Virus record (IMG/VR): IMGVR_UViG_3300017987_001920
Location: 1-25,245 of that record
Source: a virus
DNA length: 25,245 nucleotides
Direction: 5' to 3' (one strand)
How positions within the stretch are numbered: the first letter of the stretch is position 1; the number at the start of each line of letters is the position of its first letter. Position numbers and translations under genes: made by a program. Positions 1 through 6,039 of this stretch are shown one piece after another. The notes beneath the pieces are model-generated. The model saw nothing but the letters and a program-made list of their open reading frames with translations, ran no database searches and was not told the origin of the DNA.

Positions 1-626
1 ACCGGAGCAAGGTTATTAAGGTATTCTATATACCGCTCAATGTTCGCCGGTTCGTCACTAAATCCTTTATGGTTGACCTCTCCCAAATCTACAACCTGTC
101 TCCGAATGAGATTTAAAAGAGCCATCGGTGCATGAACTGAAGTAAAAGGTTCGGTGATAAATGTATAAGGATTATTGTTAACAATAGATCCCGCGCCAAT
201 AACATAAGCCCCTTCGGATAGAAAATCTACCCCAGGAAATTCTTTAAGATTTTTCCGGATCTTAAAATCAGGTGGTTTCCTTAAATATATGTGTATCCCG
301 CCCCCGCCGGTACGCACTAAAGTAGCCTTTTTCTGTAGATTCTCAATCTCAGGTATTTTGGATTTTATCTCACTCCAGACCTGGCGCCCTTGCATGTTAC
401 GAGGGTCAAGGTCAATAATCAAATCATCCGCTTTCAGTCTTACTCCAAACTGACCGTACGGATATTTCATTTGATTAGGAGATAGATCTACATTTGCCTC
501 TTTCCATTTCAGGCCACTTAAAGGTCGCTTGTCTTCAGCCGTAGCAAAAGTAGCGTATCCCGCTTGAGCATATACTTCGAGACAACTAATTAGTGTCGAA
601 GGGATGTTCGCTATTTTCTTTTGCAT
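1..626 (-). CDS. Prim-pol type DNA primase/polymerase, N-terminal part (C-terminus cut by window edge)
   Basis: Reading leftwards from the ATG at 626 gives 208 codons without a stop before the window ends. The sequence has the layout of the bifunctional primase-polymerase (AEP/prim-pol) domain: an acidic metal-binding pair in LIIDLDP (residues 69-75), a Gly-rich histidine motif GGGGIHIYL (107-115), and a third acidic residue in PGVDFLSEGAYVIGAGS (131-147). In this family the domain primes and extends DNA, usually fused to a helicase; the helicase part, if present, lies outside the window. The start is set by AGAAGGAG upstream and by an in-frame TAG seven codons before the ATG. It overlaps the end of the preceding helix-turn-helix gene by 41 nt, so the two are probably translated together. 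Role as phage replication protein is inferred from family and position; domain assignment is confident. Confidence 0.88.
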   Translation of the reverse strand, partial: MQKKIANIPSTLISCLEVYAQAGYATFATAEDKRPLSGLKWKEANVDLSPNQMKYPYGQFGVRLKADDLIIDLDPRNMQGRQVWSEIKSKIPEIENLQKKATLVRTGGGGIHIYLRKPPDFKIRKNLKEFPGVDFLSEGAYVIGAGSIVNNNPYTFITEPFTSVHAPMALLNLIRRQVVDLGEVNHKGFSDEPANIERYIEYLNNLAP

Positions 627-792
627 GGCATTTAGCTCCTTCTAAGTATTTATTGACGTCCTCTTCCAAAAACCTTTTCCTACAACCCACTTGGTAGTAA
701 GTCAGTTTTCCCTGTTTACAGTACCGATTAACCGTTACAGGGTGTACTTTCAGTCGCTTTGCCACTTCTTTCATTGTCAGAAACTCTGTCAT
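586..792 (-). CDS. Small helix-turn-helix DNA-binding protein (excisionase/MerR-like)
   Basis: A 68-residue protein. Residues 4-52 (FLTMKEVAKRLKVHPVTVNR, then YCKQGKLTYYQVGCRKRF and a short helix ending in a KYLEG-type turn) match the excisionase-family helix-turn-helix: a helix with KEVAKRL, the recognition helix with HPVTVNRY, and a wing with YQVGCRKRF. Such proteins bind DNA and act as excisionases, repressors or replication accessory factors. Its place directly before the prim-pol gene suggests a replication or regulatory role, since no integrase is visible. The start at 792 has a near-perfect AAAGGAGGTGA ribosome binding site. It overlaps the upstream 57-residue gene by 65 nt and the downstream prim-pol gene by 41 nt. 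Confidence 0.82.
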   Translation of the reverse strand: MTEFLTMKEVAKRLKVHPVTVNRYCKQGKLTYYQVGCRKRFLEEDVNKYLEGAKCHAKENSEHPFDTN

Positions 793-901
793 TTTTCTTC
801 ACCTCCTTTACGTGTTTGTTTGGCTTACGTTTCTTTCCACGTTTGATCTTAAAATTATTTTCTCTACACCATTTATCAATCTCTTCTCTCATGCTCCCCA
901 T
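728..901 (-). CDS. Small basic protein of 57 residues, unknown function
   Basis: A very basic, lysine-rich peptide (run RGKKRKPNKHVKEVKK at residues 21-36), without a recognised family. A longer reading of the same frame is possible, but the ATG at 901 is preceded by AAAGGGGAG at normal spacing and begins just after the TAA of the upstream dehydrogenase/acyltransferase gene (903-905), so I chose it. It overlaps the following helix-turn-helix gene by 65 nt. The tight packing supports a real, translationally coupled gene, but its composition gives no function beyond possible nucleic acid binding by charge. Confidence 0.55.
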   Translation of the reverse strand: MGSMREEIDKWCRENNFKIKRGKKRKPNKHVKEVKKNDRVSDNERSGKATESTPCNG

Positions 902-902
902 A

Positions 903-2042
903 TTACTCCCCTTTATTCTTTCCGTGCGCATGAGCCGGATTTCCGTACCATTTTTCACCGTCAGGTATATCGCGTGTAACAACAGACCCGGCGCCTACTA
1001 ACGCATTCTCTCCAATTGTTACGCCGGGAAGTATGATCGCACCCATCCCGATCGCCGCGCCTTTCTTAACGAGAATAGTTCCCCACTCTTTTCTATCACT
1101 CGGCGGGTACTTATCGTTACTGAATGTCACCTTTGGCGCGATAAAAACGTCATCCTGGATCGTTACGCCTTCCGGGATAAACACCATTGCGCCTATCCGG
1201 ACGTTATTACCGATCCTGACGTTATGACCGATCTCTGATCCTCCGCCTACTGAACAGCCTTTGCCTATCTTAGCGGACGAGTAAATATTACAGTTCCCCC
1301 AAACTTTTGTGTTCCTTCCTATATTATAGGCTTCACGAAGAAGCGGAGTATCCATCTGTTTGAGAAGGATCTCCATATCTTCAACCGTACAATGACCGCC
1401 GACGAATTTATCGAATGGCCATAGAAGCGGCTGAAGAAGTTTTAAATTATCACCGCCTAATTTCTTGAGTCCTTCGTTCCTGGTGTTTTCAAAGTCCGTG
1501 ACGACTTTGTAATAATCAACACCAAATTTTTCACAGATCGCTTCCTGTTCTTTTGCAAAAGCGATATAGACCCCATACCGTGAAAGCGCGAGAAGTTTCG
1601 CGAGTTCGGTACATTTTGTGTCCGGAAGAGTTTTGCATACAATTCCGGCTCTAAAAAAATAATTTGAAAGTTCCTGGGCCTCGTAATGATAGCCATTATC
1701 GAAGGAAAGATATTTTACATAAGTAAGAAGTCCCTCTTTCATCTTCGGGTGTTTACCTCTTACGGGACTATGAAACGCTTTACCATCGATCTTTTCTGTG
1801 GTACCGACAGGGACACTCGAATGAATGACCGTAAACTTCGGAGTACATTCAGCGATATAATCATTGACGATGTCAACGAAGTCTTCGCAGTCCGGGATAC
1901 ATATGTTCAATAGATCCACTTTTGGCAACTCTTTTTCGCCTTCACGAATATCGTACGAAAAAACCTTATTTCCGTATTTGTCTTTCAGGACCTCATGTAA
2001 CGCGCTCCCGATTTCTCCCATGCCGATAACCAATGTTTTCAT
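903..2042 (-). CDS. Fusion: nucleotide-sugar-dehydrogenase-like Rossmann domain plus left-handed beta-helix N-acetyltransferase
   Basis: 379 residues in two parts. Residues 1-240 start with a Rossmann dinucleotide motif (VIGMGEIGSAL, GxGxxG at 7-12) and carry HSSVPVGTT (74-82) and FVGGHC (213-218), features of the UDP-sugar dehydrogenase family, though shorter than a complete enzyme. Residues about 244-370 are hexapeptide repeats (IGKGCSVGGGSEIGHNVRIG and following) ending in VGAGSVVTRDIP, closely like WbpD/WlbB UDP-amino-sugar N-acetyltransferases, with the extra loop at TFSNDKYPP. These families build surface polysaccharide sugars. In a phage this suggests modification of host surface glycans or of a phage glycan, which is inference. 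The start has AAGGAGG six nt upstream. The upstream neighbour is the J-domain gene, 9 nt away. Confidence 0.85.
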   Translation of the reverse strand: MKTLVIGMGEIGSALHEVLKDKYGNKVFSYDIREGEKELPKVDLLNICIPDCEDFVDIVNDYIAECTPKFTVIHSSVPVGTTEKIDGKAFHSPVRGKHPKMKEGLLTYVKYLSFDNGYHYEAQELSNYFFRAGIVCKTLPDTKCTELAKLLALSRYGVYIAFAKEQEAICEKFGVDYYKVVTDFENTRNEGLKKLGGDNLKLLQPLLWPFDKFVGGHCTVEDMEILLKQMDTPLLREAYNIGRNTKVWGNCNIYSSAKIGKGCSVGGGSEIGHNVRIGNNVRIGAMVFIPEGVTIQDDVFIAPKVTFSNDKYPPSDRKEWGTILVKKGAAIGMGAIILPGVTIGENALVGAGSVVTRDIPDGEKWYGNPAHAHGKNKGE

Positions 2043-2051
2043 TTTTCCTCC

Positions 2052-2351
2052 TTAAAAACTTGTAGTTGCAGATGTAGTAGAGCCCCCATAGCTCCAACCG
2101 TATGTATACCGGACAACAATTTGTGGCTCCTGGTGCGCTTTAAGTTTCCGGTCATATTCTTCTTTATGTTTTATAAGAAAATCTTTTGCCGCGTTGATCT
2201 CTTGCATTTTCCGGAGATCGCCTCCCTTATCCGGATGATGTTTAAGCGCCAACGATCTATACGCCTTTTTGATCTCTTCCCTGGACGCAAAATCTTTAAG
2301 TCCCAGGACCTTATAAAGATGTATCGATACTTGTACTGGCAATTTACTCAT
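2052..2351 (-). CDS. J-domain (DnaJ-like) co-chaperone
   Basis: 99 residues. Residues 10-62 form a J domain: [20 protein letters not shown], then [14 protein letters not shown] with the essential HPD triad at 39-41, then [10 protein letters not shown] in helix III. The remaining tail is short and rich in Gly, Ser, Thr and Tyr ([17 protein letters not shown]), with no zinc-binding or substrate-binding domain of a full DnaJ. J domains stimulate the ATPase of host DnaK, so this protein probably recruits the host Hsp70 to a phage process such as replication complex remodelling or capsid folding (inference). The gene starts in a 4-nt ATGA overlap with the stop of the preceding 57-residue gene. Confidence 0.88.
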   Translation of the reverse strand: MSKLPVQVSIHLYKVLGLKDFASREEIKKAYRSLALKHHPDKGGDLRKMQEINAAKDFLIKHKEEYDRKLKAHQEPQIVVRYTYGWSYGGSTTSATTSF

Positions 2352-2521
2352 CCGTAATTCCTTGTTTCTTTTTCAACGTGAATGTTTCCGTATTCCCGGA
2401 CACTAATTACATGTTTAACATGTTGTAACGGCCCTCCGGCTATTCTGAATTTTGCATAGATAATAACTTCGTCCCCGGATTCAGTATCGAGAATCGCTAC
2501 GGGTTTTTTATTTTTCTCCAT
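2348..2521 (-). CDS. Small protein of 57 residues, unknown function
   Basis: A 57-residue protein with no recognised family; it looks like a single small beta-rich domain (alternating hydrophobics in [19 protein letters not shown] and [18 protein letters not shown]). The start at 2521 is chosen because AAGGAGAG lies just upstream; a longer frame would begin inside the GIY-YIG gene without such a site. It overlaps the GIY-YIG gene by 14 nt and its TGA overlaps the ATG of the J-domain gene (ATGA), which fits a tightly packed operon. Confidence 0.6.
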   Translation of the reverse strand: MEKNKKPVAILDTESGDEVIIYAKFRIAGGPLQHVKHVISVREYGNIHVEKETRNYG

Positions 2522-2789
2522 GTCTCTCCTTACATATAGGGCATAGCTGTTTATGATTATGTCTGTTTTTATATTTTCGTTCGAGCGTACTTGCCTCATT
2601 CCTGGTCGCTACTTCAGCAAGGACAAATACCTGGACTTCTATTCCCGCGGCAAAAACAGCGCGCATAAGAGAGGCGCCATGTCCCCTTTTATGTCTGCGG
2701 ATACGTTTTTTCAGATTATTTGTGATCCCCAGATAATGACGAACTCTCTTATACGGCTGATTAAAATGTATGAGATAGACTATGTGCAT
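2508..2789 (-). CDS. GIY-YIG family nuclease-like protein
   Basis: 93 residues holding the whole compact GIY-YIG fold: VYL at 4-6 and HYLGIT at 18-23 stand for the two halves of the name motif; the catalytic-type Arg follows in NNLKKRIRRH, then HGASLMRAV, and the metal-binding Glu in ASTLERKYKNR. A final CPIC near the C-terminus (Cys-x-x-Cys) may bind metal. Stand-alone proteins of this size occur in many phages and bacteria; biochemical roles are mostly undefined, and homing, repair or recombination are possible. It lies 17 nt downstream of the 3' end of the tRNA-Pro gene on the same strand, with AAAGGATAA as ribosome binding site. Confidence 0.83.
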   Translation of the reverse strand: MHIVYLIHFNQPYKRVRHYLGITNNLKKRIRRHKRGHGASLMRAVFAAGIEVQVFVLAEVATRNEASTLERKYKNRHNHKQLCPICKERHGEK

Positions 2790-2806
2790 TATTTATCCTT
2801 TAAATA

Positions 2807-2884
2807 TGGTCTGGGGGACAGGATTTGAACCTGCGACTTCCTCATTCCAAGTGAGGAGCTCTGACCAGACTGAGCCACCCCCAG
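2807..2884 (-). tRNA. tRNA-Pro, anticodon UGG, CCA encoded
   Basis: A complete cloverleaf on the minus strand. The acceptor stem CTGGGGG/CCCCCAG has seven Watson-Crick pairs, followed by discriminator A and a genomically encoded CCA. The D stem is GCTC/GAGC; the anticodon stem CCTCA/TGAGG carries the loop CTTGGAA, giving anticodon UGG (Pro, CCA codons); the T stem GCAGG/CCTGT has a TTCAAAT loop. The major capsid gene uses CCA for five of its nine prolines by my count and no CCC, which fits a codon-usage role. It is transcribed downstream of rtcB and a structured RNA, so it needs processing from the same transcript. Confidence 0.95.
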
Positions 2885-3048
2885 ACTATTTAGTGACGAT
2901 TGTAGGCGTTACGGTTGACAGCCGTATGGCTACTCTGGACGCCTCGTTAGTTCGTTGCGATCCTCAAGGCTTATAGTGGCTGTCAGCCACGTCCCCGCAC
3001 GCTTAGCGAATCGTCTGACCCTTTGTAGCAGACGAACTCTTCGTCACT
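2885..3048 (-). ncRNA. Candidate structured RNA between rtcB and tRNA-Pro
   Basis: No gene fits this 163-nt stretch, but it is rich in complementary segments. An 8-bp stem (2892-2899 with 3041-3048) closes the region. Inside are a 7-bp hairpin TCGTCTG/CAGACGA (3011-3017 with 3029-3035 region), a 15-nt palindrome GTGGCTGTCAGCCAC (2976-2990), a 6-bp stem AGGCGT/ACGCCT (2904-2909 with 2939-2944) enclosing another small hairpin, and a possible long-range pairing of AGTTCGT with ACGAACT that competes with the first hairpin. It does not match a class I recognise and has no hammerhead core. The strand is assigned from its neighbours; the closing stem would form on either strand. Confidence 0.5.
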
Positions 3049-4208
3049 TAACCTTTTACAACAGCAAGTGGAAGGAGTTTAACCTTGATATTAACAAGAT
3101 CCTGCTGTTCCTCCATTACTGTATCAATATCTTTATACGCCCCGCTCGCCTCGTCAAGATCTTTGACTGATCGAATAGAGTGTAAAATACCTTGATCGTC
3201 TAACTTCTTTGTTTCTTCTTCGAGAGATAAGTTCTTTTGCGCGAACTTACGCCCCATCTTACGCCCGGCGCCATGAGAGCACGACATAAAAGATTCAGGA
3301 TTTCCACGTCCCTCAACCACATAAGAAGCTGTTCCCTGTGACCCCGGTATCAAGCCAAGCTCTCCCGCTTTTGCGGACGTCGCCCCTTTTCTATGCACCA
3401 TGACATTTTTATTAAAGTGATGTTCCATTGTTGCATAGTTATGGTGTATATTGATCTCCTCGAAAAAAGTACAGTTTGTTTGTACCGCAAATATGCTCTT
3501 AATAATGTTCATCATCGCTTTCCTGTTTGCCAGGGCGAATGCTAAACACTGGTTCATTTCAGTCATGTATCTCACGCCCTCTTCACTATCTAAAGGAAGG
3601 AACGCAAGATCATACGCTTTCGGAACGATTGAATACCATTTTTCATTGAGCTTTTTAGCAATGTTATTATAGTGGTTTGCTACTTTCAATCCGATGTTAC
3701 GACTACCACTATGTATCATTATCCAAATGTCACCGTCGAGGCTATCTTTTTGGATTTCAATAAAATGGTTTCCGCCGCCGAGTGTTCCTATTTGTTTACA
3801 TGCCGAATCAAATTCACGATCTACAATAGGAGCGTCAGCCTCTTTAAACATTTCCTTCGGCATCCAATCTTGATGAGCTTCTTTATGATGATTAAAACCT
3901 ACCGGAACAGTCTTGCGTATCTCACCCAGGATAGCTTTTAAATCGTGCATGGATAAATCTACAATGCTCGTCTGTACGGCAATCATTCCACAACCTATAT
4001 CTACACCAACAGCATTAGGTATTACAACTCCCTTTGTCGCAATAACCCCACCAATCGGCATACCATAGCCTTCGTGAGTATCTGGCATAAGAGCAACGTG
4101 TTCATGTAAAAAAGGAAGCATTGAAAGGTTTTGTGCTTGAGCGATTGCTCCTGGTTCCGGGCTATTACACCATGATTTTATAATTCGACCACCTTCAAAA
4201 TATCTCAT
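3048..4208 (-). CDS. rtcB: RtcB family RNA ligase
   Basis: 386 residues, near full length for RtcB (E. coli about 408). All signature blocks are in order: LMPDTHEGYGMPIGG (40-54), AVGVDIGCGM with the metal ligands D70 and C73, GGGNHFIEI (H148), IHSGSRNIG (H166), and SCSHGAGR with H312, the residue that becomes guanylylated in this family; the end AYKDID...LLPLAVVKG is also typical. RtcB uses GTP and Mn2+ to join RNA 3'-phosphate or 2',3'-cyclic phosphate ends to 5'-OH ends. Targets here could be cleaved tRNA (a tRNA-Pro lies just downstream) or the ends made by the hammerhead ribozymes of this phage; which one is inference. Start has GAGGAG and overlaps a 38-residue gene by ATGA. Confidence 0.96.
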   Translation of the reverse strand: MRYFEGGRIIKSWCNSPEPGAIAQAQNLSMLPFLHEHVALMPDTHEGYGMPIGGVIATKGVVIPNAVGVDIGCGMIAVQTSIVDLSMHDLKAILGEIRKTVPVGFNHHKEAHQDWMPKEMFKEADAPIVDREFDSACKQIGTLGGGNHFIEIQKDSLDGDIWIMIHSGSRNIGLKVANHYNNIAKKLNEKWYSIVPKAYDLAFLPLDSEEGVRYMTEMNQCLAFALANRKAMMNIIKSIFAVQTNCTFFEEINIHHNYATMEHHFNKNVMVHRKGATSAKAGELGLIPGSQGTASYVVEGRGNPESFMSCSHGAGRKMGRKFAQKNLSLEEETKKLDDQGILHSIRSVKDLDEASGAYKDIDTVMEEQQDLVNIKVKLLPLAVVKG

Positions 4209-4321
4209 CTTTTTCTCCTCTTTCTAATTTGAAATTTTAACTCACACCACAAACACCACAGCCATTTGTAAGGATTGAATTTTGATACACGCCAAAAATC
4301 TTTCAAACGATCAAACTTCAT
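4205..4321 (-). CDS. Very small basic, Trp-rich protein (38 residues), unknown function
   Basis: Begins MKFDRLKDFWRVSKFNPYK, continues with a short Trp-rich stretch containing CLWC (Cys-x-x-Cys), and ends in a basic tail KRRKR. It is joined to both neighbours by 4-nt ATGA overlaps: its ATG (4321) overlaps the stop of the 96-residue gene and its TGA (4205-4207) overlaps the rtcB start. AGGAGAG stands at the proper distance upstream. The double overlap and ribosome binding site make a real gene likely. The family is unknown; it may be membrane associated given Trp and basic residues, but this is weak. Confidence 0.6.
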   Translation of the reverse strand: MKFDRLKDFWRVSKFNPYKWLWCLWCELKFQIRKRRKR

Positions 4322-4608
4322 TTATCTCTCCTATAATATCCCCGCTGTGTATGGATTCGAGGATTCCGAAAAATCTTTGTGAGTGTTTCCATTGAAACGT
4401 TCCGACGAAAAAGTTGAGTCTTTCCTTTTTTCGGATGGTCTATACAGGTCCCCACTGTCATTGTAGTATAGTAAACGTTTATCCTGGCCTTTCCTTTTTT
4501 AAAACTGACCATTTTTATCTTAGGCTGATGATCTATTTGACGCCAACCTTCCACGTCAGCAAGGGAAGCAATAGAATCCAAAGCCTCTAAGGCGTCATAA
4601 ATATTCAT
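4318..4608 (-). CDS. Hypothetical protein, 96 residues
   Basis: No recognised family. The sequence has a helical N-terminus (YDALEALDSIASLADVEGW), a basic beta-rich middle (KIKMVSFKKGKARINVYYTT), and a C-terminal section resembling small DNA- or RNA-binding modules only in charge. The ATG overlaps the TAA of the upstream lysozyme-like gene by one base (TAATG), with GGAGGGGAG upstream, so it is translationally coupled. It lies in the operon driven by the promoter at 5094-5122. A role cannot be assigned. Confidence 0.75.
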   Translation of the reverse strand: MNIYDALEALDSIASLADVEGWRQIDHQPKIKMVSFKKGKARINVYYTTMTVGTCIDHPKKGKTQLFRRNVSMETLTKIFRNPRIHTQRGYYRRDK

Positions 4609-5027
4609 TATTTTCTCCCCTCCTCTAAAAAGAACTTCACGTTCTTAAGCCAGTTTTTATTCAGACCTTTCGGGTCGTTATCCGCTCCGATAGGGCAATA
4701 CCGGGACGCTAAAAATTCCAGGTATGTATCGAACTGTTTATGTCCATAGTCTGCATAGCGGGCGCGATTGTTGCGCACTGTATTGAAACAAATGCGACGG
4801 GCTTCTGCCGGCGTGTCGTAAGAACATGATCTGATACCATAGAGGTATTGAGCTTCACTTCCGCCTTCCGCTTTATAGATAGCATTGACAATCTCTTCGT
4901 CGGAATACGGAACAGATTTTTTAGGCTGTCGATCGTTCCACATTTTTATGGCGTGCCATCCTACCACCGCCCCGGCGCTCTGCGCCAGAAAACATAAAAC
5001 GATAGACAAAATAAAAACTTTTTTCAT
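4608..5027 (-). CDS. Secreted lysozyme-like protein, putative endolysin
   Basis: 139 residues from the ATG at 5027, preceded by AGGAAAG. Residues 1-22 form a Sec signal peptide or signal anchor (MKKVF, then hydrophobic ILSIVLCFLAQSAGA). The mature part contains IVNAIYKAEGG (46-56) with a possible catalytic glutamate E54, YGIRS, ARRICFNTVRNNRARY (76-91), FLASRYCP and a final DPKGLNKNWLKNVKFFL block. I recognise this pattern from phage and bacterial lysozyme/transglycosylase-like proteins, but the activity is not proved by the motif. Two Cys pairs (69/80 and 111) suggest an extracytoplasmic place. As first gene after a strong promoter, early export of a wall-cleaving enzyme or a role in lysis are both possible. 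Confidence 0.62.
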   Translation of the reverse strand: MKKVFILSIVLCFLAQSAGAVVGWHAIKMWNDRQPKKSVPYSDEEIVNAIYKAEGGSEAQYLYGIRSCSYDTPAEARRICFNTVRNNRARYADYGHKQFDTYLEFLASRYCPIGADNDPKGLNKNWLKNVKFFLEEGRK

Positions 5028-5093
5028 TCTTTCCTGCTTTATAGTTGAGGATTTTTCGATGTGCTCTGAAAAGTGTCCAATGTCATAATTGCG

Positions 5094-5122
5094 AGTATAC
5101 ATCAAAAATATCCAAGTGTCAA
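5094..5122 (-). promoter_or_regulatory. Sigma70-type promoter of the lysozyme-rtcB-tRNA operon
   Basis: On the minus strand the -35 box is TTGACA (5117-5122, consensus), the spacer is 17 bp, and the -10 box is TATACT (5094-5099, five of six consensus). The expected start point is near 5087, about 60 nt before the ATG at 5027. The upstream flank (5123-5160) is very AT rich with A/T runs, like an UP element. It begins the leftward operon that contains rtcB and the tRNA. Confidence 0.9.
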
Positions 5123-5171
5123 ATATTTTTTCAATTTTATTTTTTATTCCGTTTGTATCTTATTGTTCGGT

Positions 5172-5369
5172 TTATTTACATTTAGGGCAGTTTCCTTTGA
5201 TACAATGGAAACATTTACCCTGATTTTCCTGAATCTCAGCCTTATTGAGCGTCAGACCACAGCATTTGCACCGGGCCAAGACCCCTTCTCGCTGAAAATA
5301 ACGGCTCTGGAGCTCTCTGAGACGGTCAATATAGCTCATTTTGCGCAACTGTTCGATTGACTGATACAT
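5172..5369 (-). CDS. Small zinc-ribbon-like Cys-rich protein
   Basis: 65 residues from the ATG at 5369, chosen because AAGGAGG stands upstream; the frame is open further upstream but runs into the hammerhead and 21-nt repeats. The first half is helical (MYQSIEQLRKMSYIDRLREL). The second half has ARCKCCGLTL, KCFHC and NCPKCK: three Cys-x-x-Cys-type knuckles expected to bind one or two zinc ions. Such small zinc ribbons often bind nucleic acid or proteins; no specific role is known. Last gene of the ribozyme-containing operon. Confidence 0.72.
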   Translation of the reverse strand: MYQSIEQLRKMSYIDRLRELQSRYFQREGVLARCKCCGLTLNKAEIQENQGKCFHCIKGNCPKCK

Positions 5370-5381
5370 AACTGCCTCCTT

Positions 5382-5431
5382 TATTTGTCCCAAAATACCG
5401 GGTATTTGTCCCGGATTCCCGGGTATTTGTC
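5382..5431 (-). repeat. 21-nt tandem repeat between hammerhead and start codon
   Basis: TATTTGTC occurs at 5382, 5403 and 5424 with an exact 21-nt period on the plus strand. The first two full units end in CCGGG and differ only in their centre; the third copy runs into the stem II and core of the hammerhead at 5429. Short CCCGG/CCGGG hairpins can form near the ribosome binding site of the 65-residue gene. Confidence 0.7.
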
Positions 5432-5491
5432 TCATCAGTATATAGGTAATAAACCTATATAGACGTCCCGGACCGCCCGGGACGTTTCGAC
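5429..5491 (-). ncRNA. Type II hammerhead ribozyme (HHR3)
   Basis: Minus-strand RNA in order: stem II strand GTC (5489-5491); GAAA (5485-5488); stem III ACGTCCCGG with CCGGGACGT, 9 bp, loop GCGGT; cleavage base C at 5462 after GU; stem I TATATAGGT with ACCTATATA, 9 bp, loop TTATT; core CTGATGA (5432-5438); stem II strand GAC (5429-5431). Every conserved core position is present. Stem II is GAC/GTC, whereas the other two intact copies use GGC/GCC, a compensatory change. Predicted cleavage lies between 5462 and 5461, giving a 2',3'-cyclic phosphate upstream and a 5'-OH downstream. It sits between the stop of the 116-residue gene and the 65-residue gene. Confidence 0.94.
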
Positions 5492-5499
5492 ATTGGAGG

Positions 5500-5850
5500 C
5501 TAAACTTCTACTTCATATAGTCGAACGCCTTCATAATCCCAACCCCGGGACATCATTTCTTCGGCCTCTTCGACTGTGATAAGTTCTACCTTAAATATTT
5601 CATTGACAATGTCAATGTACCGCTGTTGCGCTTCCTTTTCATTATCAAATATTTCCGGGTCCCCGGGCATTCCACCGGCTTCGCGCTGTATAATATATCT
5701 TGTCTCAGACATAAATCCAACGCTCGCCACATTCCATAACGACCCTATCGTGCTTATAACAAGCTGTTTTTGTTCTTCCTGGTCAATCACATTACCATCA
5801 ATATCCTGTGTTCGTAATTCGATCGCCACTACATACTTTTTTGTCTTCAT
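5500..5850 (-). CDS. Hypothetical protein, 116 residues
   Basis: No recognised family. The N-terminus KKYVVAIELRTQDIDGN reads as a beta strand pair; the rest is acidic (pattern FDNEKEAQQRYIDIVNEIF, then TVEEAEEMMSRGWDYEG), suggesting a small alpha/beta acidic protein. AGGAGGCAA six nt before the ATG is the same ribosome binding site motif seen for the other genes of this operon. Its ATG overlaps the stop of a 50-residue gene (ATGA) and its TAG is followed 8 nt later by hammerhead HHR3. It would be on the same ribozyme-bounded RNA unit as the 50-residue gene. Confidence 0.78.
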   Translation of the reverse strand: MKTKKYVVAIELRTQDIDGNVIDQEEQKQLVISTIGSLWNVASVGFMSETRYIIQREAGGMPGDPEIFDNEKEAQQRYIDIVNEIFKVELITVEEAEEMMSRGWDYEGVRLYEVEV

Positions 5851-5999
5851 CTTTTTGCCTCCTGTTTTTTGGTGTTCTCTTTCCGTTTCACGCTGTAATA
5901 GATTGCGTACAACTTTGACATGCTCATCAGGTGAAACTTGCGCCCGTCATTCGGATAGCGCTTTTTTAAAAACCTATACACTTGAATTGTTGACGGCAT
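5847..5999 (-). CDS. Small basic protein of 50 residues, unknown function
   Basis: Begins MPSTIQVYRFLKKRYPNDGR, then has a helix with MSMSKLYA and a basic end (KRKENTKKQEAKR). The ATG at 5999 is preceded by AAGGAAGTG and the TGA overlaps the next ATG (5850) by four bases, so coupling to the 116-residue gene is likely. It lies downstream of the degenerate hammerhead HHR4. No family is recognised. The overlap and ribosome binding site are the main support. Confidence 0.62.
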   Translation of the reverse strand: MPSTIQVYRFLKKRYPNDGRKFHLMSMSKLYAIYYSVKRKENTKKQEAKR

Positions 6000-6039
6000 T
6001 TATCCACTTCCTTTTTGACTTCCTTTACTCGATTGGCTT

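Noticed and set aside
2782-2976. Plus-strand open frame starting near 2782
   Set aside because: It reads through the complement of tRNA-Pro and gives the familiar spurious WGTGFEPATSS-type peptide.
5382-5431. Possible CRISPR array from the regular 21-nt repeats
   Set aside because: Repeats are too short with no unique spacers, and no cas genes are present.
5934-5940. Another CTGATGA on the minus strand, like the hammerhead core
   Set aside because: It lies inside the 50-residue gene (codons for HLMS) and has no stem I, GAAA or GUC before it.
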